A DNA stretch of 64,000 bases from Roseiarcus sp963721905 (GTDB taxonomy: Bacteria > Pseudomonadota > Alphaproteobacteria > Rhizobiales > Beijerinckiaceae): contig CAVRMF010000011.1 in NCBI GenBank assembly GCA_963721905.1, forward strand, positions 124,001-188,000, read 5' to 3'. Each line of letters opens with the position of its first letter. The stretch's first letter is position 1. Below are positions 8,000 through 16,071 of this stretch, piece by piece. The position numbers were made by a program, and so were the translations under genes. The notes below the pieces were generated by a model. The model ran no database searches and was not told where the DNA came from. It was given only the letters and a program-made list of their open reading frames with translations.

Positions 8000-10000
8000 A
8001 TGACCCGTGCGGCGAAATATCCTCCCGGCGAAGCGCCCGAAGCCGAAGCGCGGGCCGAGGCCGCTCTCGAGCGCGAGCTTCGCGCCGACGCGGCGCCCTT
8101 GGACATCGCCCTCGAAGAGCCTCCGGCCGAGCCCGGCGGGCTTGCGCGCGGCGCCGAGGTGATCCGGGACTTCTGGCGCCATGCGCCGATGGGGCCCGGC
8201 GTCTATCGCATGATCGGTGCCGAGGGGCAGGTGCTCTATGTCGGCAAGGCGCGCTCGATCAAGAAACGCATCGCCGCCTACATGACGCCGGAGCGCCAGC
8301 CGAGCCGCATCGCGCGCATGGTCGCGCAGACGCGCTCGATGGTGTTCGTCACCACCGAGAGCGAGGCCGAAGCGCTGCTGCTCGAGGCCAACCTCGTCAA
8401 GCAGCTGAGGCCGCGCTACAACGTCGTGCTGCGGGACGACAAGAGCTTTCCCTATATCCTCATTTGCACCGGCCATCCCGCGGCGCGGCTTGTCAAGCAC
8501 CGGGGCGCGCGGGCCCTGAAGGGAGATTATTTCGGCCCGTTCGCCAGCGCGGGCGCGGTGTTCCGCACCATGAACGCCCTGCAACGGGCGTTCCTGCTGC
8601 GCACCTGCTCCGACAGCTATTACGAGAACCGCACGCGGCCCTGCCTGCTCTACCAGATCAAGCGCTGCTCCGGACCTTGCACCGGCGAGATCGCGCTCGA
8701 CGACTATGCGAAGCTCGTCGCCCAGGCGCGTGATTTCTTATCGGGGCGCAGCCGCGCGATCCGGCAGCGTCTCGCCGAGGAGATGGCTGAGTCCTCGGCC
8801 GCGCTCGAGTTCGAAAAAGCGGCGCGGCTGCGCGACCGCATCAGCGCGCTCTCGGCGATCCAGGGCGAGCAGAGCGTCAATCCGCGTTCGATTCCGGAGG
8901 CGGACGTGTTCGCGATCGCGGAAGAGGCGGGGCAATTTTGCGTCGAGGTGTTCTTTTTCCGAACCTACCAGAACTGGGGCAATCGCGCATACTTCCCGCG
9001 CGCCGACAGGGCGCTTGGGCCCGAAGAGGTGCTCGACGCCTTTCTGGCGCAGTTCTACCTTGAGCGCCCCGCCCCGCGGCTCGTGCTGTTGAGCCACAAC
9101 GTCCCGAGCGCCGAACCCTTATGCGAGGTCTTGACCGCGCGCGCAGGCCATCGCATCGCGATCGGCGTCCCCCGCCGCGGCGAGAAGAAGGACCTGGTGG
9201 ACGCGGCGATGCGCAACGCGCGTGAGGCGCTGTCGCGGAAGCTCGCAGAGGCCGCGAGCCAGGAGAAGCTGCTCGCCGCGCTTCAAGCCGCCTTCGGCGT
9301 CGACCACCCGATCCGCCGGGTCGAGGTCTATGACAACTCTCACATCATGGGGACGAACGCGATCGGGGCGATGGTGGTCGCGGGGCCGGACGGCTTCGTC
9401 AAGAATCAGTACCGCACCTTCAACATCAGGAGCGCGGACCTGACGCCGGGCGACGACTATGCGATGATGCGCGAGGTCTTGACCCGCCGCTTCGCCCGGC
9501 TCATGCGGCAGGGCGAGACGGCGGAAGCCGGCGCCTTCCCCGATACGCCCGACCTCATCATCATCGACGGCGGACGGGGCCAGTTCGAAGCCGCGCGCGA
9601 GGTGTTGCACGCGCTCAGCGTGACCGGGGTTAAGCTCGCCTCGATCGCCAAGGGCCCCGACCGCAATGCGGGGCGCGAGACCTTCTTCGTCGAGGGCCGC
9701 GAGCCGTTCCGGCTGTCGCCCCGCGATCCGGCGCTCTTCTTCGTCCAGAGGCTACGCGACGAGGCGCACCGCTTCGCCATCGGGACCCATCGCGCGCGCC
9801 GCAAGCGCGAGTTCGTCAAGAACCCGCTCGACGAAATCCCGGGCGTCGGCCCGGCGCGCAAGCGCGCGCTTCTCTTCACCTTCGGCTCCGCCAAGGCCGT
9901 CGCTCGCGCGGGGCTGTCCGATCTCGAAAAGACGCCGGGCCTGAACGCCGCGACGGCGAAGCTCGTGTACGACTTCTTCCACGACGCTGGCCGGGGGTAA
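8000..10000 (+). CDS. uvrC: excinuclease ABC subunit C
   Basis: Dual-incision nuclease of nucleotide excision repair, acting with UvrA and UvrB. It is 666 aa, slightly longer than usual because of an acidic N-terminal tail of about 55 residues. Domains in order: GIY-YIG nuclease (GVYRMIGAEGQVLYVGKA, about residues 70-150), a Cys-rich region (RTCSDSYYENRTRPCLLYQ, RCSGPCTG), the UVR motif (SSAALEFEKAARLRDRISAL), the RNase H-like endonuclease domain (RVEVYDNSHIMG, LIIIDGGRGQFEAA) and C-terminal helix-hairpin-helix repeats (EIPGVGPARKRALL). All catalytic elements are present, so it should be functional. Confidence 0.97.
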   Translation: MTRAAKYPPGEAPEAEARAEAALERELRADAAPLDIALEEPPAEPGGLARGAEVIRDFWRHAPMGPGVYRMIGAEGQVLYVGKARSIKKRIAAYMTPERQPSRIARMVAQTRSMVFVTTESEAEALLLEANLVKQLRPRYNVVLRDDKSFPYILICTGHPAARLVKHRGARALKGDYFGPFASAGAVFRTMNALQRAFLLRTCSDSYYENRTRPCLLYQIKRCSGPCTGEIALDDYAKLVAQARDFLSGRSRAIRQRLAEEMAESSAALEFEKAARLRDRISALSAIQGEQSVNPRSIPEADVFAIAEEAGQFCVEVFFFRTYQNWGNRAYFPRADRALGPEEVLDAFLAQFYLERPAPRLVLLSHNVPSAEPLCEVLTARAGHRIAIGVPRRGEKKDLVDAAMRNAREALSRKLAEAASQEKLLAALQAAFGVDHPIRRVEVYDNSHIMGTNAIGAMVVAGPDGFVKNQYRTFNIRSADLTPGDDYAMMREVLTRRFARLMRQGETAEAGAFPDTPDLIIIDGGRGQFEAAREVLHALSVTGVKLASIAKGPDRNAGRETFFVEGREPFRLSPRDPALFFVQRLRDEAHRFAIGTHRARRKREFVKNPLDEIPGVGPARKRALLFTFGSAKAVARAGLSDLEKTPGLNAATAKLVYDFFHDAGRG

Positions 10001-10424
10001 CGTTCCCGGGCACACCGCCTCGAATTTCCATGATAGCGTCAGGAGGCTCTCGGACGCTTCAAGAAAGCGGTGAAACGTTGAAATTCCTTTCTTTTTCTTT
10101 CTTTTCCTTTCGCGAATTGCGCCTTTTCAAAGGGTGCGAGCGCTCCGGGCCGGAAAAAATTTCAATGCCTCTTTGTCCCCGCTGGGCAGGCCGCTCGCCA
10201 GCCACGGGCCGGCGGAATTCACCGTTGTAGCCCTGTCTGGAAATCGTCGATCTCGCTTGCGGTTTCGTCGTCACGATTTTGAGGGTAACTCTAGTTTTGC
10301 TTTTCAGCAAGAAATTGTCGTGATCCCCGTGGGCGGGTCGATCCATGCTGCAAGGACGTCACCCGCGCGGGTTTATCCGATCTCGAAACAACGCCTTGCT
10401 GCCAGGGGGTGAGCGGACCTGATA
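10001..10424. other. intergenic region with pyrimidine tract
   Basis: About 420 bases without a credible gene. A 25-base C/T tract at 10085-10109 and a short A+T-richer patch near 10290-10320 stand out. Short open frames here lack ribosome sites and codon bias typical of the neighbours. I see no tRNA-like or strong terminator structure. Confidence 0.5.
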
Positions 10425-10621
10425 GGGGGCATCTTCCTTCCCCCTTGCGGGGGAAGGTGGACGCGCGGAGCGCGGCCGGATGAGGGTTCGGCGCGCAAGC
10501 GCCTCTTCATCGCGCGCCTGACGGCGCGGACCCCTCATCCGGCGCACATAGCCCGTTCGGAAGAACGGGCGTTCTTCCGAACGCCCTATGGCGCCACCTT
10601 CTCCCGCAAAGGGAGAGGGGG
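10425..10621. repeat. dispersed palindromic intergenic repeat, copy A
   Basis: About 200 bases beginning AGGGGGCATCTTCC and containing the conserved core GGTGGACGCGCGGAGCGCGG, then CCGGATGAGGG, and inverted arms such as CCCGTTCGG...CCGAACGCCC and a terminal CTCCCGC...GGGAG. Copy B (12285-12462) is closely similar along its length; copies C and D (18021-18165, 60008-60104) share the core. This is an extragenic palindromic family, probably RNA- or DNA-hairpin forming, with no coding content. Confidence 0.8.
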
Positions 10622-10647
10622 AATCGCGACGTCCCAACCTCTAAGGT

Positions 10648-10813
10648 CTCCCGCTCAACAACGCGGCCCATCGCCTGACGCTTGCGGCGGACGAGAAGCG
10701 CACCCGCCGGCCGGAGTTGCGTCGACCGCGTTCGAGATCGAGGATCGGTTTCCAGGCGGCGTCAAAGCGCCGCCGCTCACAGAAACTTCTTTCGGCTTCG
10801 AGCCGGATGCGCC
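10648..10813 (+). pseudogene. decayed duplicate of the prmA 5' end
   Basis: Translating in two frames gives NNAAHRLTLAADEKRTRRP and then GVASTAFEIEDRFPGG followed by ETSFGFEPDA. These align with prmA residues NNAAHRLTLVSDERRARAV, AASTAFETADLWPGG and AYFGFEPDE at 13708-13900, in the same order. The frame change, with a deletion of about 40 bases in the middle, and the missing rest of the gene mark it as a remnant. It directly follows repeat copy A exactly as true prmA follows repeat copy B, so repeat and gene start were duplicated together. Confidence 0.8.
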
Positions 10814-10825
10814 TCGGAGGAATCG

Positions 10826-12247
10826 ATGACCGTAGACCCGATGCAATCCAGTGGGACCACCTCCGCGGAGCACGAGAACCAGGCACGCGAGGCGCCGTCG
10901 ACGCCGCAAACCTTCCCGGAAGGCTTTCTGTGGGGGACGGCGACCGCCTCGCACCAGATCGAGGGGGCGTGGAACGAGGACGGCAAGGGCGAGTCGATCT
11001 GGGATCGGTTCGCGCATACGCCCGGCAGGATCGAGAACGGCGACACCGGCGACGCGGCCGACGATCACTATCACCTCTACAAGGACGACGTTCGGCTGAT
11101 GAAGGAGCTGGGGGCCAAGGCCTATCGCTTCTCCATCTCCTGGCCGCGCATCTTTCCGGACGGCGCAGGCGCTTCAAATCCTAAGGGCCTCGATTTCTAC
11201 AATCGCCTGGTCGACGAACTGCTCGCCAACGGAATCGCGCCTTTCGCGACGCTCTATCATTGGGATCTGCCGCAGGTTTTGCAGGATCGGTGGGGCGGCT
11301 GGGAGTCTCGCGACACCGCCCGCGCGTTTGCCGACTACTCCGGTTACGTCGCCGAGCGGCTGAGTGACCGGGTGCGGAATTTCTTCACCATCAACGAATT
11401 CAACTCGTTCGTGGATATGGGTTATGGCGAGGGCCGCTTCGCGCCCGGCCTCAAACTTCCGCCGGCGCGGCTCAATCAGGTCAGGCACAATGCGGTCCTC
11501 GCCCACGGCCTCGCCGTACAGGCGATCCGGGCCAGAGCAGCGCCGGGAACCCGGATCGGGCTCGCGGAGAACTTAGCCGTGGGGGTCCCCGTCGTCGAAA
11601 CGCCGGAGCATATCGAGGCCGCTGAACGCTTTACCCGCGAAACCAATGCGGCGTATCTGACCGTGATCCTGGAAGGCCGCTACACCGACGCCTTCCTGTC
11701 GAAGGAGGGCGCGAACGCCCCCAGATACGACGACGAGGATCTGAAGGTCATCAACAGCCCTCTCGATTTCGTCGGGATCAACGTCTATGTCCCGAAATAC
11801 GTGCGCGCGATCGACGCGTCTCCGGGCTACGAGCAGGTCGCCTTCCCCAAGTCGCACCCCCGCATGGCCGCGCCCTGGAGTTTCATCGGGCCGGAGGCGC
11901 TTTACTGGGCTCCCCGTCATCTGGTGAAGCTCTGGAACGTCAAGCACATTTACATCACCGAGAACGGATGCGCGGCGGCTGACGAGCCGGACGCCGACGG
12001 CGTCGCCCAAGACGTGGACCGGATCATGTTCCTGCGAAACTCTCTGGCCCAGCTTCGGCGCGCGACTGCGGAGGGCGCTCCGGTGCGCGGCTATTTCCAT
12101 TGGAGCCTGATGGACAATTTCGAGTGGGCGAGCGGCTATGGATTGCGGTTCGGATTGGTCCGCGTCGATTACGCGACCTTGAAGCGGACGCCGAAGCTCA
12201 GCGCCGGGTATTTCAAGGCGGCGGCGGCTCAGAACCGGGTTCCGTGA
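10826..12247 (+). CDS. family GH1 beta-glucosidase
   Basis: Retaining glycoside hydrolase, 473 aa, starting at the ATG that follows a GGAGG at 10816. GH1 hallmarks: FLWGTATASHQIEGAW near the N-terminus, KAYRFSISWPRIFP, TLYHWDLPQ, the acid/base motif TINEFNS (Glu191) and the nucleophile motif YITENGCA (Glu379), and FHWSLMDNFEWASGY. The normal acid/base motif is NEP; here Pro is Phe. No signal peptide is visible, so it acts in the cytosol on beta-glucosides or cellobiose that have been taken up. It lies between duplicated repeat-prmA segments, which suggests it arrived by an insertion or duplication event. Confidence 0.92.
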   Translation: MTVDPMQSSGTTSAEHENQAREAPSTPQTFPEGFLWGTATASHQIEGAWNEDGKGESIWDRFAHTPGRIENGDTGDAADDHYHLYKDDVRLMKELGAKAYRFSISWPRIFPDGAGASNPKGLDFYNRLVDELLANGIAPFATLYHWDLPQVLQDRWGGWESRDTARAFADYSGYVAERLSDRVRNFFTINEFNSFVDMGYGEGRFAPGLKLPPARLNQVRHNAVLAHGLAVQAIRARAAPGTRIGLAENLAVGVPVVETPEHIEAAERFTRETNAAYLTVILEGRYTDAFLSKEGANAPRYDDEDLKVINSPLDFVGINVYVPKYVRAIDASPGYEQVAFPKSHPRMAAPWSFIGPEALYWAPRHLVKLWNVKHIYITENGCAAADEPDADGVAQDVDRIMFLRNSLAQLRRATAEGAPVRGYFHWSLMDNFEWASGYGLRFGLVRVDYATLKRTPKLSAGYFKAAAAQNRVP

Positions 12248-12284
12248 CGAGAGTGACGGACTTTGGCGGGCGCTGAGTGCGCAT

Positions 12285-12462
12285 GGTAGGGGGCATCTTC
12301 CTTCCCTCCTTGCGGGGGAAGGTGGACGCGCGGAGCGCGGCCGGATGAGGGGGTTCGGCGCGTCTCTTCGTCGCGAGCCTGATGGCGCGGACACCTCATC
12401 CGGCGCCACAGCCCGTCCAAAGACGGGCGTCTTTCGACGCCCTATGGCGCCACCCTCTCCCG
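12285..12462. repeat. dispersed palindromic repeat, copy B (split by insertion sequence)
   Basis: Starts AGGGGGCATCTTCCTTCC and matches copy A through GGTGGACGCGCGGAGCGCGG and the CCCTATGGCGCCACC end. It is cut at CCCTCTCCCG by the insertion sequence at 12463-13655 and resumes at 13656-13680 (CCCTCTCCCGCAAGGGGAGAAGGGG). Removing the element and one target copy restores a repeat lying immediately before prmA. Confidence 0.85.
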
Positions 12463-13655
12463 CAGGGCTATCGCATATGAACAAAGAGTTCGAAGAGGAA
12501 TTCTTTTTTCCAACCGGCGAGTTTCATTTTGCGTGCCACGGAGCGGTTGTCGGGGTGGGCCTTTAAGATGTCGAGGCTCATTCGACGGATGAAGGAGAGG
12601 TTTTGTGGGGCGTGGTTCTTGCGGGTTCGGGCGTCGTCTTCGTTGAAGACGACGTCGAGCGGCCAATGCAGGTTGTTTTCGACACCCCAATGATTGCGCA
12701 CCGTTTCCATCATTGTTTTTGGCGACATGCGTTTGGACAAGGCGACGTGATGGGTGAAAGTCTTGATCTCTCCCTTCGCGGCGCGCCGTTGGCTTTCGAC
12801 CCGGCCGAACGCGACGAGCCCGGGAAAGGGCGGCGCGCCTTTGGGCGGCGCGACGATGCTGGCGCGGCGGCGCTCGAAACGGTCGTGGCCTTCTTCGCTC
12901 GTTTCATGAAAGGCAAGCGCGCCGGCGCCATCGGCTTGGGCGAAGGCTTGAAGCGCGCAAGCCAACAGCGGCCCGTTGTTGGCCTTGAGCTTGAGGGCGT
13001 AATGGGCGCCGGCGGCGCGAACTCCTTCGGCCATTTTGGGATGGCAGTGCAAGGCGTCGGCGGTGACGACGCAGCCTTTCAAATCAAGGCTTTGCAACAC
13101 TTTGAGGGTTGCTGCGACCTCGTTGCCGTCGCTGCTCGCGAGCGCCGCGATCGACACCCGCGTCTCAGCGTCCCAGACGCTGATCATCAGCGGCGGCATG
13201 AAGGCGCGCCCACGCTCGTAGCCGCGCCGCACCCGCTTGCCGTCGATGGCGACGACCCCCTTGGCCGGCCCGAGCCCGAGACCTTCGCGCATGGCCCGCG
13301 CGAAAGTCTGAAAGGTCCGGGCCATGTCCTCGGGATCGAGCAGGCGGAACAGCCGCGAGAAGCTGTCATGGCTCGGCGCGCCATGGCGCAAATCGACAAT
13401 CTCGCTCAGATCGTCTTCATTGACGGAAGCGAAATCAGCTATATCCACGCACGATTTCGCCCCGCACAGAGTCGCCACCAGCGAGATGAACAACATCGCC
13501 GAGCATTCGTGCCGCGCGTTGAAATCACGCGGATCGCGAACCTCGCGCAAAATGGTAATCAGCGGTTCCATCAAGAGCCTCCCGAATCAGGAAGCCTCTC
13601 AAGAATTGGTTTTTATCGTTCGCGCAATCCCCCATACTCATCTGCGATTCCCCTG
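12463..13655 (-). mobile_element. ISAs1-family insertion sequence, complete
   Basis: 1193 bp. The ends are imperfect inverted repeats: CAGGGCTATCGCATATGA on the left and CAGGGGAATCGCAGATGA read inward from the right, 15 of 18 matching. The element is flanked by a perfect 10-bp direct repeat CCCTCTCCCG (12453-12462 and 13656-13665), the size expected for ISAs1-family target duplications. It encodes one intact transposase on the minus strand, so it may still be mobile. It landed in intergenic repeat copy B. Confidence 0.93.
12468..13574 (-). CDS. ISAs1-family DDE transposase
   Basis: 368 aa, intact. The N-terminal third is the DDE-associated domain (DPRDFNARHECSAMLFISLV, CGAKSCVDIADF). The catalytic core shows VVAIDGKRVRRGY (first Asp), VVTADALHCH (second Asp) and the C-terminal WGVENNLHWPLDVVFNEDD with the conserved Glu. 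The gene fills the element almost from end to end; its stop is a few bases from the left inverted repeat. This layout and the length match H-repeat/ISAs1 transposases. Confidence 0.95.
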   Translation of the reverse strand: MMEPLITILREVRDPRDFNARHECSAMLFISLVATLCGAKSCVDIADFASVNEDDLSEIVDLRHGAPSHDSFSRLFRLLDPEDMARTFQTFARAMREGLGLGPAKGVVAIDGKRVRRGYERGRAFMPPLMISVWDAETRVSIAALASSDGNEVAATLKVLQSLDLKGCVVTADALHCHPKMAEGVRAAGAHYALKLKANNGPLLACALQAFAQADGAGALAFHETSEEGHDRFERRRASIVAPPKGAPPFPGLVAFGRVESQRRAAKGEIKTFTHHVALSKRMSPKTMMETVRNHWGVENNLHWPLDVVFNEDDARTRKNHAPQNLSFIRRMSLDILKAHPDNRSVARKMKLAGWKKEFLFELFVHMR

Positions 13656-13695
13656 CCCTCTCCCGCAAGGGGAGAAGGGGTGCTCTGGAGTCCCC

Positions 13696-14607
13696 ATGCT
13701 CGAAGGCCTGCCGCCCAACAACGCCGCCCACCGCCTGACGCTTGTCAGCGACGAGCGCCGGGCGCGCGCGGTCGCCGACCTTTTCGCCGAGAGCTTCGAG
13801 CCGGGCGAGGCCGCATCCACCGCGTTCGAAACCGCCGACCTGTGGCCGGGCGGCGGCAGGGCCTGGCTCATGGAAGCCTATTTCGGCTTCGAGCCGGACG
13901 AGGAAGAGGTCCGCGCGCTGATCGCGGTCGCGTCCGACGAGGAGACCGCGCGCTCGGCGACCTTCGGCCTGACCGAGAAGCGCGACTGGGTCGCGACCGC
14001 ACTAGCGGGACTGGCACCCGTGCGCGCCGGGCGGTTTCTGGTGCACGGCGCGCATGACCGCGCGCGCGTCGGCGCGAACGACATCGGGATCGAGATCGAG
14101 GCCGGGCTCGCCTTCGGCACCGGCCATCACGGCACGACACGGGGCTGCCTTCTGCATTTCGACCGCCTCCTGAAGCGCCGCCGACCAAGGGCCGTGCTCG
14201 ATGTCGGCTGCGGCGCTGGGGTGCTCGCTATCGCGGCGGCGAAGGTCCTGCGCCGCAAAGTCTGGCTCGGCGACATCGATCCGATCGCGGTCGAGGTCGG
14301 CAACGCCAATGCGCGGCTGAACGGCGTCGGCGAATTTTGCAAGGCGGTCGTCTCGCGCGGGGTCGAGAACCGCACTGCACGCGACGGCGCGCCCTATGAC
14401 GTCGTCTTCGCCAACATCCTCGCCAGACCCTTGAGGCTGCTCGCGCCCTCGCTCGCGGCGGTCATCGGCCCCCACGGCGAGGCGATCGTCTCGGGCCTAT
14501 TGCTTGCCGACGTTCCCGGCGTGCTGGCGTCCTGGCGGGCGCAGGGCTTTTTCCTTGCCGAGCGGATCGATCTCGAGGGCTGGGCCAGCCTTCGGCTGGG
14601 GCGCTAG
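13696..14607 (+). CDS. prmA: ribosomal protein L11 methyltransferase
   Basis: SAM-dependent trimethylation of ribosomal protein L11. 303 aa from MLEGLPPNNAAHR, with GGAG six bases before the ATG. The N-terminal substrate-recognition domain (residues 1-110) is followed by the Rossmann methyltransferase core: LDVGCGAGVLAIAAAK (motif I), GDIDPIAVEVGNANARLNGV (motif II) and FANILARPLRLLAPSLA (the NIxA/L motif IV typical of PrmA). The stop is one base from the convergent livF-like stop. The insertion sequence ends only 41 bases upstream, so any promoter that lay before repeat B is now displaced. Confidence 0.95.
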   Translation: MLEGLPPNNAAHRLTLVSDERRARAVADLFAESFEPGEAASTAFETADLWPGGGRAWLMEAYFGFEPDEEEVRALIAVASDEETARSATFGLTEKRDWVATALAGLAPVRAGRFLVHGAHDRARVGANDIGIEIEAGLAFGTGHHGTTRGCLLHFDRLLKRRRPRAVLDVGCGAGVLAIAAAKVLRRKVWLGDIDPIAVEVGNANARLNGVGEFCKAVVSRGVENRTARDGAPYDVVFANILARPLRLLAPSLAAVIGPHGEAIVSGLLLADVPGVLASWRAQGFFLAERIDLEGWASLRLGR

Positions 14608-14608
14608 C

Positions 14609-15322
14609 CTAACGCGCAGCCTTCTTGGTCGCCGTCAGATGCGCGTCGAGCGCCGACGGGTCGGCGAGGAGTTCGGCGCTCGGGGCGTCGTGGGCGATCG
14701 CGCCGCGATCGAGCACGATGGCGTGGTCGGTGAAGGGCAAGATCTTCTTCGGCTTCTGCTCGACGATGATCATCGAAAGCCCGGCGCGCGCGAGTTCGCG
14801 CAAAGCGGCCAGCAATTCATCGACGATGATCGGCGCGAGTCCTTCGGTCGGCTCGTCGAGCAGCAAGAGGCGCGGGTTGAGCATGAGCGCACGGCCGATC
14901 GCCAGCATCTGCTGTTCGCCGCCCGATAGCTGTCGCCCCATGTTGCTGCGCCGTTCCTCGAGGCGGGGAAAGAGCCCGTAGACGCGTTTCGGCGTCCAGG
15001 CGCCGGGAAGCGCGACCGCGGTCAGGTTCTCCTCGACCGTCAGCGAGCGGAAGATGTTGCGCTCCTGCGGCGTCCAGCCGACGCCGAGTCGCGCCCGCAC
15101 ATGCGGCGGGAGCGAGGCGATGTCCTCGCCGGCCAAGAGAATGCGCCCGCCGAAGCGGGTCGTCACGCCGATCAGCGTGTCGATGAGCGTCGTCTTGCCG
15201 ACGCCGTTACGCCCCAGGAGCGCGAGCGACCGGCCGTCCTCGAGCGCGAAGGTGAGGTTCTGGATGACCCGCGCCTCGCCGTAGCCGGCGCTTAAGGATT
15301 CGACGCGCAGGAGCTCGGTCAT
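14609..15322 (-). CDS. Liv-type ABC transporter ATPase (LivF-like), system 1
   Basis: 237-aa ATPase of branched-chain-amino-acid-type importers. Walker A GRNGVGKTT, signature SGGEQQMLAIGRAL and Walker B LLLLDEPTEGL, with the LivF-typical PQERNIFRSLTVEENL. It overlaps the LivG-like gene by four bases and is the last gene of the minus-strand run that begins with the P450. Cytosolic and partner to the permeases at 16068-17947. Such systems also carry aromatic acids, amides or urea; the link to the upstream P450 genes makes an aromatic substrate plausible here. Confidence 0.92.
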   Translation of the reverse strand: MTELLRVESLSAGYGEARVIQNLTFALEDGRSLALLGRNGVGKTTLIDTLIGVTTRFGGRILLAGEDIASLPPHVRARLGVGWTPQERNIFRSLTVEENLTAVALPGAWTPKRVYGLFPRLEERRSNMGRQLSGGEQQMLAIGRALMLNPRLLLLDEPTEGLAPIIVDELLAALRELARAGLSMIIVEQKPKKILPFTDHAIVLDRGAIAHDAPSAELLADPSALDAHLTATKKAAR

Positions 15323-16071
15323 CCCGCGTCCTCGCCGAGATAGACCGCACGCACGCGCTCATCCGCCGCGATCTCTTCCGGCTCGCCCTCAGTGAGAAGC
15401 CGACCGGCGACCAGCACCGAGATGCGGGTCGCAAAGGTGAAGACGAGATCCATGTCGTGCTCGATCAGGAGGATCGCGACGTCCGATGGCAGCGCCGCCA
15501 GCGCCGCCAGAATGTCCTGGCGCTCCTCCTCCGGCACGCCGGCCGCGGGCTCGTCGAGCAGCAGGACGCGCGGGCGGGTCGCGAGCGCCAGCGCGATTTC
15601 GAGCAGCCGCTGTTTGCCGTACGGGAGCTTGCGCGTCGGCTGGTCCATCTCGTTCTCGAGGCCGAAACGCGTCAAGAGCTCCTCGATCTCCGCGATGATC
15701 GCCGGCCGCGTGCCAGCGACCCGCCAGAAGTCGGCGCCCGAGCGGTTGCGCTCGGAGATCGCGAGCCCAAGCGACTCGGCGGGCGTCAGATGAGGAAAAA
15801 GCTGGTTGATCTGAAACGTGCGCGAGAGCCCGAGCCGCACCCTTTGGCTCGACGACAACGCCGTGACGTTGCGATCTTGCAGCAGAACCTGCCCCTCGGT
15901 CGGCTCGACGACGCCGGTCAGGAGATTGATCAGCGTCGTCTTGCCGGCGCCGTTCGGCCCGATGAGCGCCTGACGCGCTCCCGGTTGAATCGTGAAAGAT
16001 ACGTTGTCGGTGGCCAGCAGCGCGCCGAACTGCTTCATGAGCCCGCGCGCCTCGAGCGCCGGCGCGCTCAC
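15319..16071 (-). CDS. Liv-type ABC transporter ATPase (LivG-like), system 1
   Basis: 250-aa ATPase. Walker A GPNGAGKTTLINLLTG, signature LPYGKQRLLEIALAL and Walker B VLLLDEPAAGV, with the LivG-typical SRTFQINQLFPHLT. Overlaps the neighbouring genes by four bases on each side, so the four transporter genes are translated as a block. Pairs with the LivF-like ATPase as a heterodimer under the two permeases. Confidence 0.92.
   Translation of the reverse strand: MSAPALEARGLMKQFGALLATDNVSFTIQPGARQALIGPNGAGKTTLINLLTGVVEPTEGQVLLQDRNVTALSSSQRVRLGLSRTFQINQLFPHLTPAESLGLAISERNRSGADFWRVAGTRPAIIAEIEELLTRFGLENEMDQPTRKLPYGKQRLLEIALALATRPRVLLLDEPAAGVPEEERQDILAALAALPSDVAILLIEHDMDLVFTFATRISVLVAGRLLTEGEPEEIAADERVRAVYLGEDAG

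Noticed and set aside
10085..10109. C/T tract as terminator of uvrC
   Set aside because: No preceding stem; it is just a pyrimidine run.
10682..10825. 48-residue N-terminal extension of the beta-glucosidase
   Set aside because: It overlaps the decayed prmA copy; the ATG at 10826 has GGAGG and gives the normal GH1 start.
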